From assembly GCA_003184365.1 (NCBI GenBank), contig NKYR01000054.1:130482-194481 (forward strand): a DNA stretch of 64,000 nt, given 5' to 3'. Every line of letters starts with the position of its first letter. The first letter of the stretch is position 1. The translations under genes were made by a program, and so were the position numbers. Positions 22,108-33,852 of the stretch are shown here, in pieces. The DNA is from Evernia prunastri. Its lineage: Eukaryota > Ascomycota > Lecanoromycetes > Lecanorales > Parmeliaceae. The notes beneath the pieces were generated by a model. The model was given only the letters and a program-made list of their open reading frames with translations. It was not told where the DNA came from and did no database searches.

Positions 22108-22350
22108 GCGGTACCCTCAAGGGCACCGCGAGAAGCGAATGATTTGATGTGAAAGCAGTACCCTCAAGGGCACCGCGATGATGAGGCAACGAGGTTTAGA
22201 AAGATGGACGATATTTTTTAGTTGAATGTTGATCCTCATGGGGAGCAACGACGAAGTAGACGAATGTTTTTAGTTGAATGTTGAACCTCATGGGGAACAA
22301 GAAAGAAACAGAATTTTGCAGTGGCGTGCAGTCCCCCCAAGGGAGACCGC
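22108..22350. promoter_or_regulatory. Five interrupted palindromes upstream of the coiled-coil gene
   Basis: Five units of 22-23 bases stand at 22108, 22155, 22228, 22280 and 22328. The first two share GTACCCTCAAGGGCACCGC and can fold as hairpins around CCCT-CA-AGGG. The next two share CCTCATGGGGA flanked by GTTG and CAA(C/G). The fifth is CCCCCCAAGGGAGACCGC. They lie 270-520 bases before the ATG at 21834, so they could be binding sites or leader RNA structures. The function is unknown. Confidence 0.55.
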
Positions 22351-22402
22351 GATGATGGGGTGAGGAGGAAAGAATACAGAGTGTGAACACTTAAAATATC
22401 AC

Positions 22403-22425
22403 GACACTAGCGTCGAGCTAGTGTC
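22403..22425. promoter_or_regulatory. Perfect inverted repeat GACACTAG-N7-CTAGTGTC
   Basis: Eight-base arms are separated by CGTCGAG. The inner CACTAG/CTAGTG half-sites equal those of the CCACTAGTGG palindrome in the helicase promoter repeats, with different spacing. It lies about 570 bases upstream of the coiled-coil gene. Confidence 0.55.
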
Positions 22426-22589
22426 AGGCTAGTTCCCAATTCACGACAGTCAGACCACAATAGAGCTAGAGCATGAGCAGTTCAAATGAGGCTTACTCAG
22501 ATATAATTACACCCAAAAAGGCCCTTGGAGGGGATGGAAGTGTTCCAAATCCCATTCTCTGCTGGTCATAGCCCCCATGAGCGTCTCAG

Positions 22590-23120
22590 AGCTTGCACAT
22601 CTTCCGGAACCGACCACTCTCGACTCGGGCCTTTCCCCCATTCTTACTGCACTCTTCACTTCCGTAGACCCTCACAAACATCACAAACGTCAGACAATCT
22701 CCCCCAAGCTCGCCTACATTCACATTTATTCTCCCCAAGCAACTCTTTGCGATCTGGGCTTTTCCCGCCTTCTTACTTCATCCTTCACTCCTCTACCCTA
22801 AATTCCTTTCAAAAATCACATCGTCTCGCCCAAACCTGCTCATATCGACAGTCATTAATCCTTAATCCAACTCTTTTGACTCCAGTTTTTTCTCGAATTT
22901 TTCTTCCCCCTTCACTCAGCTCCCTTAAAATCCTCTCAAACATCATATCATCATCCCCAGACTCGCCCACATTCGTCCTCATCCTCTCCTAAACAACCCC
23001 TTTCAACTAGGGATTTTTTCCGTAATCTCTCTTCACACTCCATCTCTCTTTCTTGAAATACTCTCAATTATATATCATCTCCTCCAAACCCGCCCACATC
23101 TACATCCGTTCTCTCCCTCC
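22590..23120. repeat. About 125-base pyrimidine-rich tandem repeat, four degenerate copies
   Basis: The phrase CGCC(C/T)ACAT..(A/T)CAT(C/T)..TTCTC recurs near 22712, 22838, 22965 and 23091. Each is followed by a (C/T)TTTTCCCG..CTTCTTC..TTCACTC stretch. Spacing is about 125-126 bases. Long open frames across it (22525-22992) are a by-product of the low stop density and not a gene. Confidence 0.65.
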
Positions 23121-25222
23121 CAAGCCACCAAAAAAGGAGCAGTCAGCCACAACAGCCGTTAAAATGGCGGGGCCGATGCCTCACACAGCGGCAAGAAGTG
23201 CGGCAGCTGCGGCGCGGTACGTCCATATTTTCATAGCTCGATACCGACGTTCTACTGCTATTTGAGCCTGCTCTAGAGGCTGATAAGACGTTGGGTGGTG
23301 AGATTTGCCGCAGGGCGATGCCCGATGAGAGGGTCGGAGAGTAGGGAGGAGGGAGGAAAAGGGGGGTTATAGGAGTCGTTCAGTGGATTGTTCAGGGAGA
23401 AAGTTCCTTTGCGTGGGGGCGGTTGAGGATTATGGGTTTACTATGAGCGGTTTTCTAGGGGTAAAGACTGTAACCCAACCTCGAAGTCCCAAAGAAATGA
23501 AAGCTTTTTTCTACGAATTAGCAAGTCACAGCGTCATGTGAGTCTGACGAATATTTGATGTGAAGGAGAGCAATACGTGAAGGAGAGACGGTCGATGCCA
23601 GAGACGCAGCCGAGACTTACCGGAGCGGAAGTACTGAAGAACCGCCAGATCTTTTCAAGCATCCCTCCGACGTCTTACCCCCTTTTTTCTGGAAAATTAA
23701 CATCGCTTGGAAGATGTCGTGGTCCCCATGACATCAAATGTGACATACTGCAGCGCATTCCCCAGGTCGACAGTTCTTTGGCGTTGAACGTAACGCTTAT
23801 TCAGTTGATAAGCAAGATACGCCCACTACCTCGTCGACAAAGCTTTCAAAAGTGACGACATGGGTAAGGGAATACAGTGGCGCTATAGGATTCTTGGTTT
23901 GCTGGTGCAGCTTCTCGTTGGAGATCGGGGTCAATGATCCGTTCTTGGTGTAAGGCATCACGACTTTATAGAAGTCACCCTGGTTAGATGCTAGTTGCCA
24001 GAAAAGGGTTGCTTCGTACTATACTCTGAGTTTACAACCAGACGATCGTTGAAACGCCATTTCAAAGCCAAGTCATTGACTCAGGAAGTCCTGCGAGCGA
24101 AGGCTGGCCACGGCGATGCAGATACGTACCTTTACGAAACCCGTTCGCATATGATATACTGTCGAAATGGCGGCAGGGTTGGAGATGGGAGACCCTGTTC
24201 GGTCCAAATCGCACTGAAGATATACCTACCTATAAATGGGGCTTCAGTCATTACAGTGTTAAAGTGACCGTGGATCGCAGGGACTTGAGCTATTAGCAGG
24301 CTTGTACCGCTGGGAATCTCGTGCCAGGCATATATATAGTTCATTCATCAATCCTTGAGATAGTAGGCTGTAGTGGCAGATGAGCTGCAAAGATATGTAA
24401 AATTGGAGCAACGAGGGGGCCAACCAGACGTATATGAAGTGGGGAAACAACACGTTTCACATAGATTTGCGTTCCCTAGTTACTCTATTGTAAGCTCGCA
24501 ACTCAATAAAAGTAATACCGAGAGGCCCGACAAATCGCAGTTGCGAAAAACTGTTTTGGATCTTAGTTCTGGTTCTATTCAAATTATCTGAGGTATTCTT
24601 GCGGCATCGAAAGTTGGTCCCAACCACAATCAACTTGTACAAACATGAAGTAAAGTAAATAACTGGTCAACAAACAGACACGTCGGTTAAATGGCGCTAG
24701 ATTTTCTCGCGGCAGGATTCGCCACTTTCCACGACCGGGTCGACCCTTCCATTCCGATCCACACCATCGTTTTTGGGGTCGGTCGTCTCGGATAGAACGA
24801 AACACTGCCTCGACCAATCAGACGTCGTGATGTGCTGCCTCTACATACAACACACTGCTTGAACTAGTCCTTGGCAGACAGTCGGGCTCTCTGTAGACCT
24901 TGCAGGAAGAAGGAGAAGAAGAATAGTAGAAGGATTCTGAGAGAGGAGAGCTCTGTCTTGGCTACGCGCGCCCCGAAGCTGCCATTTCCTTATTGTCTGT
25001 CTTTCTGCCCATCGATACCTTCTCGTTAGGCATCGCTTTCATTTCGCTGTACAATCTATCGTCCTCTTCCGAGTCTGTATCTCTTGCTTGCGGCAGTGGC
25101 GAAATGACCCTCTTCTTTTCCTTTCCTTCGACTCTGTTCTAAGTCACTGTCAAATCCTTTGCACTCGTTCCTGCTAGCGACCAACCTTCGGCAACGCGCC
25201 AGTACTTCTCTTCGATTCCGCT
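23121..25222. other. Intergenic, no secure gene
   Basis: A short frame at 23164 starts MAGPMPHTAARSAAAAAR and meets a GTACGT donor-like site, but I find no continuing exon. Other frames (23577, 23995) have no recognisable content. The 300 bases before 25223 are pyrimidine-rich and are probably the promoter and leader of the subtilisin-like gene. Confidence 0.4.
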
Positions 25223-28200
25223 ATGATCCATTTGACATGGAGTCAACCAATTTTGCTTGTGGTCTCAATCACACTTGTGCTGACTAGCAATCACGTGGTT
25301 AATGGTGCTCCGGCTACTACTGAAGCCAGTTCCAATTCACAATCACAAACACCTCTTCCTACGCTGTTCAAGGCCACTGATGTCGTGGGGCACGAGATAT
25401 ATTATGTGGGATCCGTAGGGAAAAATACATTGGGATTCCCAGACACGCATCTTCTTGGTACTATCGAACCTGTAACGACAACGAACTCGGCTGGCTTCCC
25501 CGTTGTCGGTTTACTTGAACCCTCTCCAGCTCAGCGCAGTATGGCAACTTTAGTGCCAGTATCCGTGATACCTACGCTGTCGTCTCCACCACCAAGCTTC
25601 GCTTTCACAACTGTAGACACAAATAATCGTTCTGTTGTCAACCTGGGTCAGGTATTCACCAGGGAAAATGGGAGTACTTCGACCGCCGTCATAATGAGTG
25701 GTGTTTCGACTTCTCATCTCACCACAGTCAATTCTCAAGGTGCTACCGTCTTGAAGACTCTGGGGCTATTCACCGGACCAAATGGCAGCGTGGTCACTAG
25801 TGCTCTATCTTTCGTGACGTCGCTCGTGCCAGCCACTTCTATCGCGGGCAAACCTTCCCTGATTGCTTCGATAACGACTAGCTACCAAAATTTAACTACA
25901 GGTATTTCGGGCACAACTACTGGCCCTAATGCCTCACTGAATGTAACTGTTCATCCAAGTATTACAAGGGTCAAACCAGCCATGTCTGCGGAATCATTAT
26001 CAACGAACAGCAGCTTACTACGAAGCCATCCAAATGCTCCGTTCCCAACCTCCAACCAGACGATCACATCGAGGTCCGTTGACACTCTGAGGGTTGCTAT
26101 GGTTTCTGTGAATTCTACAATGCCATCCCCGTCGTTGCAGCCGCTAGGTACTCATGGAGCACTTGTAACTCAAACGAGTTCAGCGACAGGGCAGCCACTG
26201 GCTGGAAATACATCAGCAGTCCCCGGTTCGCAAAGCGGCCTTTCATGGTCTTACGTCGCTGGTGGATCGGCCCCCACTGTAGGCTTACTTACATCCAAAG
26301 GAACAATAACGACTGCCGGGAAGAGCGCGATGCCAAGTGAAGGCCAAGCTTCTTTACCAACGTCAGTAACTACAGGGAGTAATTCGACAGCTAGTGGGGA
26401 TGTTTTTCTGGCTATCCAGTCGGATGCGGCACTGGCAGCAAATCTGACTATTGCGTTATTGGGGCAACAGGTGCCCACCATTACTACTGTTCCTCCAGGA
26501 ATGGTCGTACAGAGTATCACGACGAGTACCAAATGCTCGCATGCCTTCGCGATGGCAACTACAACATCATCTGGTAGTACTGTTACTAGGGTTGTTCCAA
26601 AAATTTGTCACAACGATGCTGCGTTCCTGCTATTCGGAGGGGCCGCGATCCCATTGCTGTGTACAAGAGTGCTTAGCTTGCTGGGGTTTCTTCTTAAATA
26701 TATTTGTGATCCAAAGACAGGGGCATTAGTTGGAGTTGACGACATCACCGACTCGCCTCCGGATCCCCCTGCTGGCGGAGGTTCGTTGGAGGATCCGACC
26801 CCAGATCCGAAGGACAACCCACAGAGCGAGGGTAATGAGCCAACCAAATCTCAGGACTCATCAGATCGTGCATCTTCCACAAGTTTTCCTTCGTCCAGAA
26901 GTTCCTCTTTCACGAGCCGATCATCTTCGACAATGACGACCTCAGCATCTAGCGCTGCGGCCAGCCCGTACTACCTTTTCGGTGGCGTTGGTGACGAGGA
27001 TGAGGTCTCTGACCTTCTAGGGGCGCTGAACTCCAGATATAAAGCACTTCAGCCTGCAGTTGGCTCAACACCCATGAGCGGAGCTGATTGGGTGAACATT
27101 AACCTTACTGCTAGCGACGTGGCGAATCTTAGTTCCAATCCAGACGTTCTCCTCCTTGCACCATACGTCAGTCTCTCGAAACCTGCTGTAACCGGCAACG
27201 AAGTCTATACCTCAGCATCTTTCAGCACCTTATCTAAATATCCTTCATCTACGTTATCTACCTTCGCTGACTCGTCTGCTTCCTCCGAAACATCATTTCC
27301 TTCTGGGAGGGTAGGACTAAGTAAGAGAGATCCTGGAAGCTATATTCTAAAACAGTTTGGACGGGACGGCAAACCGTGTCCGCGTGACCTTGCCGTGATA
27401 TCTTGGGGGCCTGGGGTCGTCGCTGTGATGAATTATCCATACGTGTTCGAGGTGTCTCAAGGGGAAGGGACTTGGGCTATTCTCGTGAGCAGCGGCATAG
27501 GTAGGCCTCTTTCATTCCCTTTCTTTCAATACTTCATCATTTCAACTCTTCTCTTTTCTCATCTTCATTTTCTTCTCTTTCTCTCTAATTATCATTGCCG
27601 CTCACATCTCTACTAGAGTCCCGTCATGTAGACTTCAAAGGCAATTGGGGGGCCGACAGTCCCCGAACCAACATCGACCCCAACCCTCTTAATGTGCCTG
27701 GTATGTACCCTGGGGGAAGCCGTGATATTGGCGGTACCTGTTACGTAAGTATTACCTGACGTCAACCCCTCTGAACCAGATAATGAGTCTTGAGACATGT
27801 CTTGGGAGGCTTACTTTCTCGGCGTTTTTTTAAGGCTCGCTGTACCCCCTCAAACAGGCAAGACTGACACCAATGATCCAGGCGAGCAAAATCTGTGGTC
27901 GAGTGAGCGGAGTGGCAAAGCAAACAACGATTATTCCAATGACAGCTCAACGTTTAGGCCCACAATGGCTCATTGCCGTTTTGCACAAGATCCTCTCCGA
28001 GATACCGCTCCGACGTCAACAGAGTCCACCGCAATGTCTTCCCGGCAAGACCGTGGTGGTGATTACGTCTGACTACGACGTGACTGACAAGGAATACGAG
28101 TTGAGCTTCGAGCAACAAGATTATGCCAAGTCGATGATGCGCAATGCTATCAAAGCTATCCAGGACTTAGGCGTAATCTTGATTACTTTAGCGGGTGATG

Positions 28201-29500
28201 AAACGGGCGACATTACTAACTCTTTCGTTTCTAATAACCTTCCGCAAGCCTTAGCTTCGGAGAGCTCTCTGATAAGGGTCGGTTCCGTCGACAAAACTGG
28301 TAAGATGACGCTCCAATCCAAAAAGGGCGATGTATACATGGTCGGCCAAGGTTTCCTTTGTGCGGAGCCTAGTTTCCTCCCGGCTCCCCTAATGACCCAA
28401 AATAAGGTAGGTATCTACACCATTAATGGTCTGTCATCTCTTCTTCTAATTTCATAACAGTACATTGATAATGCCATTGGAACCGCTGGCGGTGAGTCTC
28501 CTAAAATTCGAGTCCCGATGCAGTGAAGGCTACAAGACTCGGCGCATATACTTTGGCTCAAAGTCGTATTTTATTGTCTATTGGCTGACCTCTCTACCCT
28601 GCTTCTTGAACAGCCGCTGCAGCTTTCGCCGGGCTTGTGCTTTACGATCTAGGCAGATCAAACCCTCCTTTCGAGCTTGGAGATGATGTCACCCAGTATC
28701 AAGCTAAAGCCTTTGCTTACTACACTACCGAGGGCAAAGGAAGTTATACTCGCGCTGGGGGCAACGCTCTGGTAGGATGGAATGGTCTCGACAACTCTGA
28801 CCCTGCCGAGTGCTCTGCCGCTTATCAAAAAAGAGACGGCTCGGATGACGGATCGTGTGAGCTGAAACCGAGCACAGCCATACCAGCAACCACAGTCACC
28901 GCGAGCTCTCTCAAAGTCGCCACACCAACAAACTCCAATGGTAGCCTCCTGGGGCTGGGAGGGCTAATCGTGAGTGCTATAGCAGCCGGGGAAGCCACCG
29001 GAGAGGTCGCCAGTGCAACACGGGCTGCAGGGCTGACGCAACAATCATACTTAACTTCCACAGCTCCAATACCGACCTCCAGCACCCTGGCCTGCACACA
29101 AGTCTTTTACTACCCTGAAGATGGTGCCGATTCCTTCGTCTGTCAATGCAGTGACAGCACCTGGAATCATTTTCGGAATGTCGATTTTTATTCCGTATGT
29201 CCAAGCCAAGTATCGATCGTTAGTCTCACTGCCGCTACACCCTCAGCAACGGTTCCTCCCGGCGTCTCATGTTCTCTTGTCGTATTCGGACCTACCACAG
29301 TAGATTACGGTGATTTCTGTGAATGTAGCAACAGCATCTTCTGGAGCGGCGGCTGCCCGATCGATGTCGCCACGACGACGACATTCACTTTCAGCAGACC
29401 CCCTGCTAGTGTCACGGCGGGGCTGACGAACAGAGCCTACGTGACGTCGAGCCCAAACCCGAGGCCAACCTCAAGCCCGAGCTCGGTCAAGGGAAGCTGA
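25223..29500 (+). CDS. Large secreted subtilisin-fold protein lacking catalytic residues
   Basis: Five exons (25223-27500, 27617-27744, 27882-28406, 28461-28491, 28614-29500) give 1282 residues. An N-terminal signal peptide (hydrophobic ILLVVSITLVL, then APATTEA) precedes a Ser/Thr-rich stretch with many N-glycosylation sequons. A hydrophobic segment (AAFLLFGGAAIPLLCTRVLSLLGFLL) lies near residue 475. From about residue 725 an S8 fold is recognisable (PRDLAVISWGPG, then GEGTWAILVSSGI). The catalytic Asp position is Ser756 (VSSGI for VDSGI). The His of HGT is Gly798 or deleted (DIGGTCYASK). The oxyanion Asn is Asp908 (LAGDE). The catalytic Ser is Ala986 (GTAGAAAAFAGL for GTSGAAPAVAGL). A Cys-rich C-terminal region follows. 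It cannot be a normal serine protease. A binding, decoy or structural cell-surface role is inference. Confidence 0.82.
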
Positions 29501-30108
29501 TGGAGCGGCCTAGGCCCCATGGTGAGGTGTTCGAGCCAACTTGCAATTGGAGCCCTGCTTGTAGGGTATATGCTCACCCCAAGCCGGATAGGAACAATAT
29601 GTGTCCGGATCAGGTGGCTGTCATTGCTTAGGGATATAAAAAATGGGCTGCGAGGGGCGGACCATTCAATAACATAATCACATTCAGAAGCCTAACGCGA
29701 AGGCAAAGCATAAACAAGGGGAAGAGGTGTAATCCCCGAAAGAAGGGTTGAGGCCCGGCAATGGGAGCTCTGACATAGAAGTAGGTACTAGATAGGCCTC
29801 CATTCGTGGACACGGCGCGATTGAAAGGGACATTCGATGATATATTGACACAATTAATGGTCCCAGCAGCGTTAGAATCCATCAAATGACGCCTTAGCCG
29901 ATTGAAGACTAGCGGGCTCGCCTTGTCGTGTTTGGCAGGCCGCAGATCGCGTAGCGGTATTCACTCTAGACCTAATTGGGCATAATGCCTTGGCCACCAT
30001 CTCTCGTGGCTTGGCACCCAAGCGAGATCTTCCACAACCGCAACCCCACTAGCAATTTCGATACACCTTCAGCGGTCTACCTCACAGAATTCAGACAGCA
30101 CCGCAACC
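29501..30108. other. Intergenic, ribosomal protein promoter side
   Basis: This holds the 3' flank of the subtilisin-like gene and the upstream region of the uS3 gene. I see no gene. The last 60 bases are C/A-rich and end ACCGCAACC before the ATG, a good fungal start context. Confidence 0.5.
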
Positions 30109-31055
30109 ATGACTTCTGTACCAGGAGCCTCTGTGTCCAAGCGAAGGAAGTTTGTGGCCGACGGTGTCTTTTACGCCGAATTGAATGAGTTCTTCCAGCG
30201 TGAGCTGGCCGAGGAAGGATACTCTGGTGTCGAGGTCCGCGTCACGCCGACTGTGACTGATATCAGTACGCCCTCTGTTCCCCACCCTTTCATGTTCCCT
30301 TTATCTCTATCCTAAAACTGACCATCTATTCATTACAGTCATCCGCGCAACACACACCCAAGAAGTCCTCGGCGAGCAAGGGCGCCGCATCCGCGAACTG
30401 ACCTCCCTCATCCAAAAGCGCTTCAAGTTCCCCGAGAACTCCGTCTCCCTCTACGCCGCCAAGGTCCAGAACCGCGGTCTCTCCGCCGTCGCCCAGTGCG
30501 AATCCCTCCGCTACAAGCTGCTCAACGGCCTGGCCGTCCGGAGGGCCTGCTACGGTGTACTGCGTTTCATCATGGAGAGCGGCGCGAAGGGATGCGAGGT
30601 GGTGGTCTCCGGGAAGCTGAGGGCCGCCCGGGCTAAGAGCATGAAGTTCACCGTACGTTCTTTTTTTCTGTCACTTGCACCGTAGTCGTGCTGTGGGCGA
30701 GAGCCATGCTAACGGGGAACGATTCAAGGACGGCTTCATGATCCACTCCGGCCAACCGGCCAAGGACTTCATCGACTCCGCAACCCGCCACGTCCTCCTG
30801 CGCCAGGGCGTCCTGGGCATCAAGGTCAAGATCATGCGCGGGTCCGACCCGGAAGGCAAATCCGGCCCGCAGAAATCCCTGCCGGACTCCGTCACCATCA
30901 TCGAGCCCAAGGAGGAGCAGACGGTCGTGCAGCCCATGAGCCAGGACTACGGCGCCAAGGCCGTCGCGGCGCAGCAGGCGGCCGAGCAGCAGCGGTTGAA
31001 CGAGCAGCAGGAGCAAGGTGGGGAGGAGGGCAAGGAGGACTACGGTCAGGAGTAG
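30109..31055 (+). CDS. RPS3: 40S ribosomal protein uS3
   Basis: Three exons (30109-30265, 30339-30652, 30729-31055) give 265 residues, the usual fungal length. The protein has the N-terminal KH-containing half (KRRKFVADGVFYAELNEFF, RGLSAVAQCESLRYKLLNG) and the uS3 C-terminal domain (GCEVVVSGKLRAARAKSMKFTDGFMIHSGQP and VLLRQGVLGIKVKIM). A Gln/Glu-rich tail closes it. uS3 sits at the mRNA entry channel of the small subunit and contacts initiating mRNA. Introns follow residues 52 and 157. Exons 2 and 3 are strongly C-biased at third positions, as expected for a highly expressed gene. Confidence 0.98.
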
Positions 31056-31538
31056 GTTCGGGGGGGTTTGCAGAGAGGGAGAAAGCCGCGGTCCTGTATC
31101 TTAGCATGCTGGTACATTACCGTCAGAATTGAAACGCTGCAACCGACATATTATCCCTGTAGTAGAGCTGCCTTGGCGGGAATATAGGAGGGTAAAGTCC
31201 TGCTCGCACATTTGCGATCTTCGTTTAATGCCCAAACGGAGGCGCATTGACGCCGAGCTTCTAATTGTGCTAAGCAATTCATTGGCTTTCAAGAGGATAA
31301 CAGCAGAAAAATATGCTAGGTAGTCAGGAGCTAGCACGTAAGCTTGTGCTCTTCCATGTGATAAGTTGAGATGTAAAGGCAACGGTATATCGCGCGGATG
31401 GTCACCTTCTTTGGATCGTTTGGAGGGGAAGTCGCGGCGCACAGAACAATACGATCAATGATTTATTTAGGTATCTCCTCAATGCGTCTAAAGAATCCTG
31501 CCAGCTATAGAAAACAAGCTGCTTCGGCAATCCACAGC
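31056..31538. other. Convergent 3' flanks, no gene seen
   Basis: The uS3 and PP2A-scaffold genes end towards each other here. Short frames on both strands have no recognisable content. Confidence 0.55.
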
Positions 31539-33852
31539 CTAAGGTGACGTCGCCATGGCATCTGCCACACTCCCTGCCGCAGTCGTCGCAAAATACCTCA
31601 CATCCACGTCCTCATCTTGTTGTAATTTTTCCAGATTCGGTAGGATTTGCTGCTGGATGAGATGTTGACCGGCAGAAGAGGGTTGCAATTTCTGACCTGA
31701 CTTTTCGAGATCGAAGATGGTGCCTTCGGCAGGCAGACGCTTAAGGACGTCGATGAGGACAGCGTAAGACTTGGCCACGTTGAAGCGGATGTTTGGGATA
31801 TCATCAGAGACAAGTTTGTCCATCATTGGCAGGATAGACTTTTCGATGACCTCTAAATCTATAGCCGGTGCGAGTGTCTACACAGAAAAGATTAACTCAA
31901 TTGAGCGAGAATGGACGATTTCGGGTGTGCATACCGAGATAGCGAAGCATGTGGTCATTCGGTATAGGTAGTTCGGGTGCTTGCCCATAACGATGACCTT
32001 CGGAATGATGGCGTTGCTTGCCCACCCAACTCCGAAGACTTCAGTTAGCTTCTTCAGGTTTTTGGTAGCGGCTTCCCGTATCGAGAAAACGGTGTCCCCC
32101 AGCCAACTCATGCAAAGCGTGCTCAGCTTGTCGTCAAAGAAATCTTGACCAAGTTGGCCTGCGAGCAATGGGATGTACTCAATAATGGCTAACCGGACGC
32201 GCCATTGCTTGTCTTCGGCTAATTGTACAATGGCAGGGAGTAGTGACTGAGACAAAAGTTCAATACCGATGACTAATAATAGCTGCGTCAGTAACGAATG
32301 TTGCTGGGCAAAGCAAGTCAATGTACCTTTGTTGACTAGCTCGAGTTTCGAAATTATATGCAGGCGAACATCGGGGAATTCGTCTTTCAACATTTGCAAA
32401 AACATTGGAAGGAGATGTGCGATGGTCCTAAAAGTATGTCAATGGTAATTTAGAAGCAGCCAACCACGAGTTGCCTACTCTTCCTTGCCCAGGATAGGGG
32501 CCAAGCCACTGATTTGCGTTCCTAAAGCCGCTCGTACGTGTTGCGAGGTGTCAGACACCAAGTCTTCGATGCTAGTCATTATTTCATTGAGCAGCGTATC
32601 TCGATCAATTAGTCCACAAAAGCCTGGGTCGCATTAGCTCGTCATATCCGATGCATGGAACCAGGATTTATTGACCTGGAATTTGCCCGGCTATAGCAGT
32701 GCGGACCTCAGCTTCGGTATCTTTTAGGAGCTTTACGAACGCGGGGACTAGATCCCGGGTCACTGTCTCTTCATCTACAGCTTTTGCAATCTGCGACATG
32801 CCAAAGTCAGAACTTTCTTTCACAATTCAGCCTGAATGATCCATACCTTTTCAAAGCGGTCTGCGACCATGTATCGCACTCTCCAGCTCTTGTCCTCGAA
32901 CAGACTCCGCAAAGCTGTTAGAAGCGTTCCGTGACTCGTTTGTTGCTCCTTGGGGATAACCTCCGCAATTGATATTAATATTTCCACTGTTAACAACCGA
33001 ACGCTGTCTTGGTCGTCACCGGCCAAATGCTGAAATAGGGGTATCATCTCTTCAATGACTATCTGTGGCGACATCTCCTTTACGAACTTCGCGAGATTGT
33101 TCGCGGCCTGCCGTCGAACCATAGGAGTTTCATCATGTACCAGCTGACCGAATTGCTGGCGGAGTCCTTCCTGAGACGGCGTTGTTGCTTTGCTGTAGGG
33201 AACGTTGTAAAGTCCAGTTGCAGAGATCTTCGAGGTGAACCAGTCGGCTTTTGAGAGGCGTACGGTGAGGGGAATGAAGTGGTCTTCGACTTGGGACTGT
33301 GAGAGCTCTCTACATATCTTGTTGAGAGATTCGACAGCCTTTTCTCGCACCAGAGGCTCTTCGATTGCGGCAAGGTTCTCTAAAGGAGATAGGAGCACGT
33401 GCCCATATTCGGGACCTCCAACGTATTCCACAAAACCTCCGAGCTCTTCACTCAACGCTGTAAGAACCTCGTCTTCATCCTCTACAGATTCTACAGCAAA
33501 GTTAACATGGCTTTGGAGGAGAGCGAGAGCCTCAGCTTTTGGCGGCACTAACCGTCAAGGAATGGTATGAGCTCATCTCTTGTGCGCTCGGCGCCTAGAG
33601 CTAGAGCTATAGTTGAGAGGCGGTGTATGGCATTGAGACGGAGAAGAACATCGTCGTGCTGGTAAGGGTTATGGATTTAGACGCCAGAACAAGAGACGTC
33701 GTAGGTAGGGGATTTACCTTAAGCTCATCGATCAGAACAGCGATGGGGAAGAGAGGATCGTTCTGCCCTTGGTCCTCCATGTCGTTCGACAACCCGATCT
33801 GGAGCTTTGAACGCTGAGGGGGTGGCCGAGTCTTCGAGGGAGGTTGTGTCAC
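31539..33852 (-). CDS. TPD3: Protein phosphatase 2A scaffold (A/PR65) subunit
   Basis: Eight exons on the minus strand (33852-33718, 33658-33553, 33490-32847, 32790-32676, 32623-32479, 32427-32327, 32272-31935, 31877-31539) keep phase throughout and give 640 residues. All seven introns are 50-62 bases. The protein is a chain of HEAT repeats (for example ESLNKICRELSQSQVEDHFIPL, MVRRQAANNLAKFV, WRVRYMVADRFEKIAKAV, WRVRLAIIEYIPLLAGQLG). It has the hallmark CMSWLGDTVFSIREAATKNLKKL and YRMTTCFAISTLAPAI. It holds the catalytic C and regulatory B subunits of PP2A, which acts in mitosis, septation and stress signalling. The N-terminus has an extra Pro-rich stretch of about 25 residues. Confidence 0.97.

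Noticed and set aside
22525..22992. 155-codon plus-strand frame
   Set aside because: It runs along the pyrimidine-rich 125-base tandem repeat, and its Ser/Pro/Leu-rich peptide follows the repeat period.
23164..23265. Small Ala-rich frame MAGPMPHTAARSAAAAAR with a donor-like GTACGT
   Set aside because: It looks like a first exon, but I could not find a second exon with acceptable phase and content.
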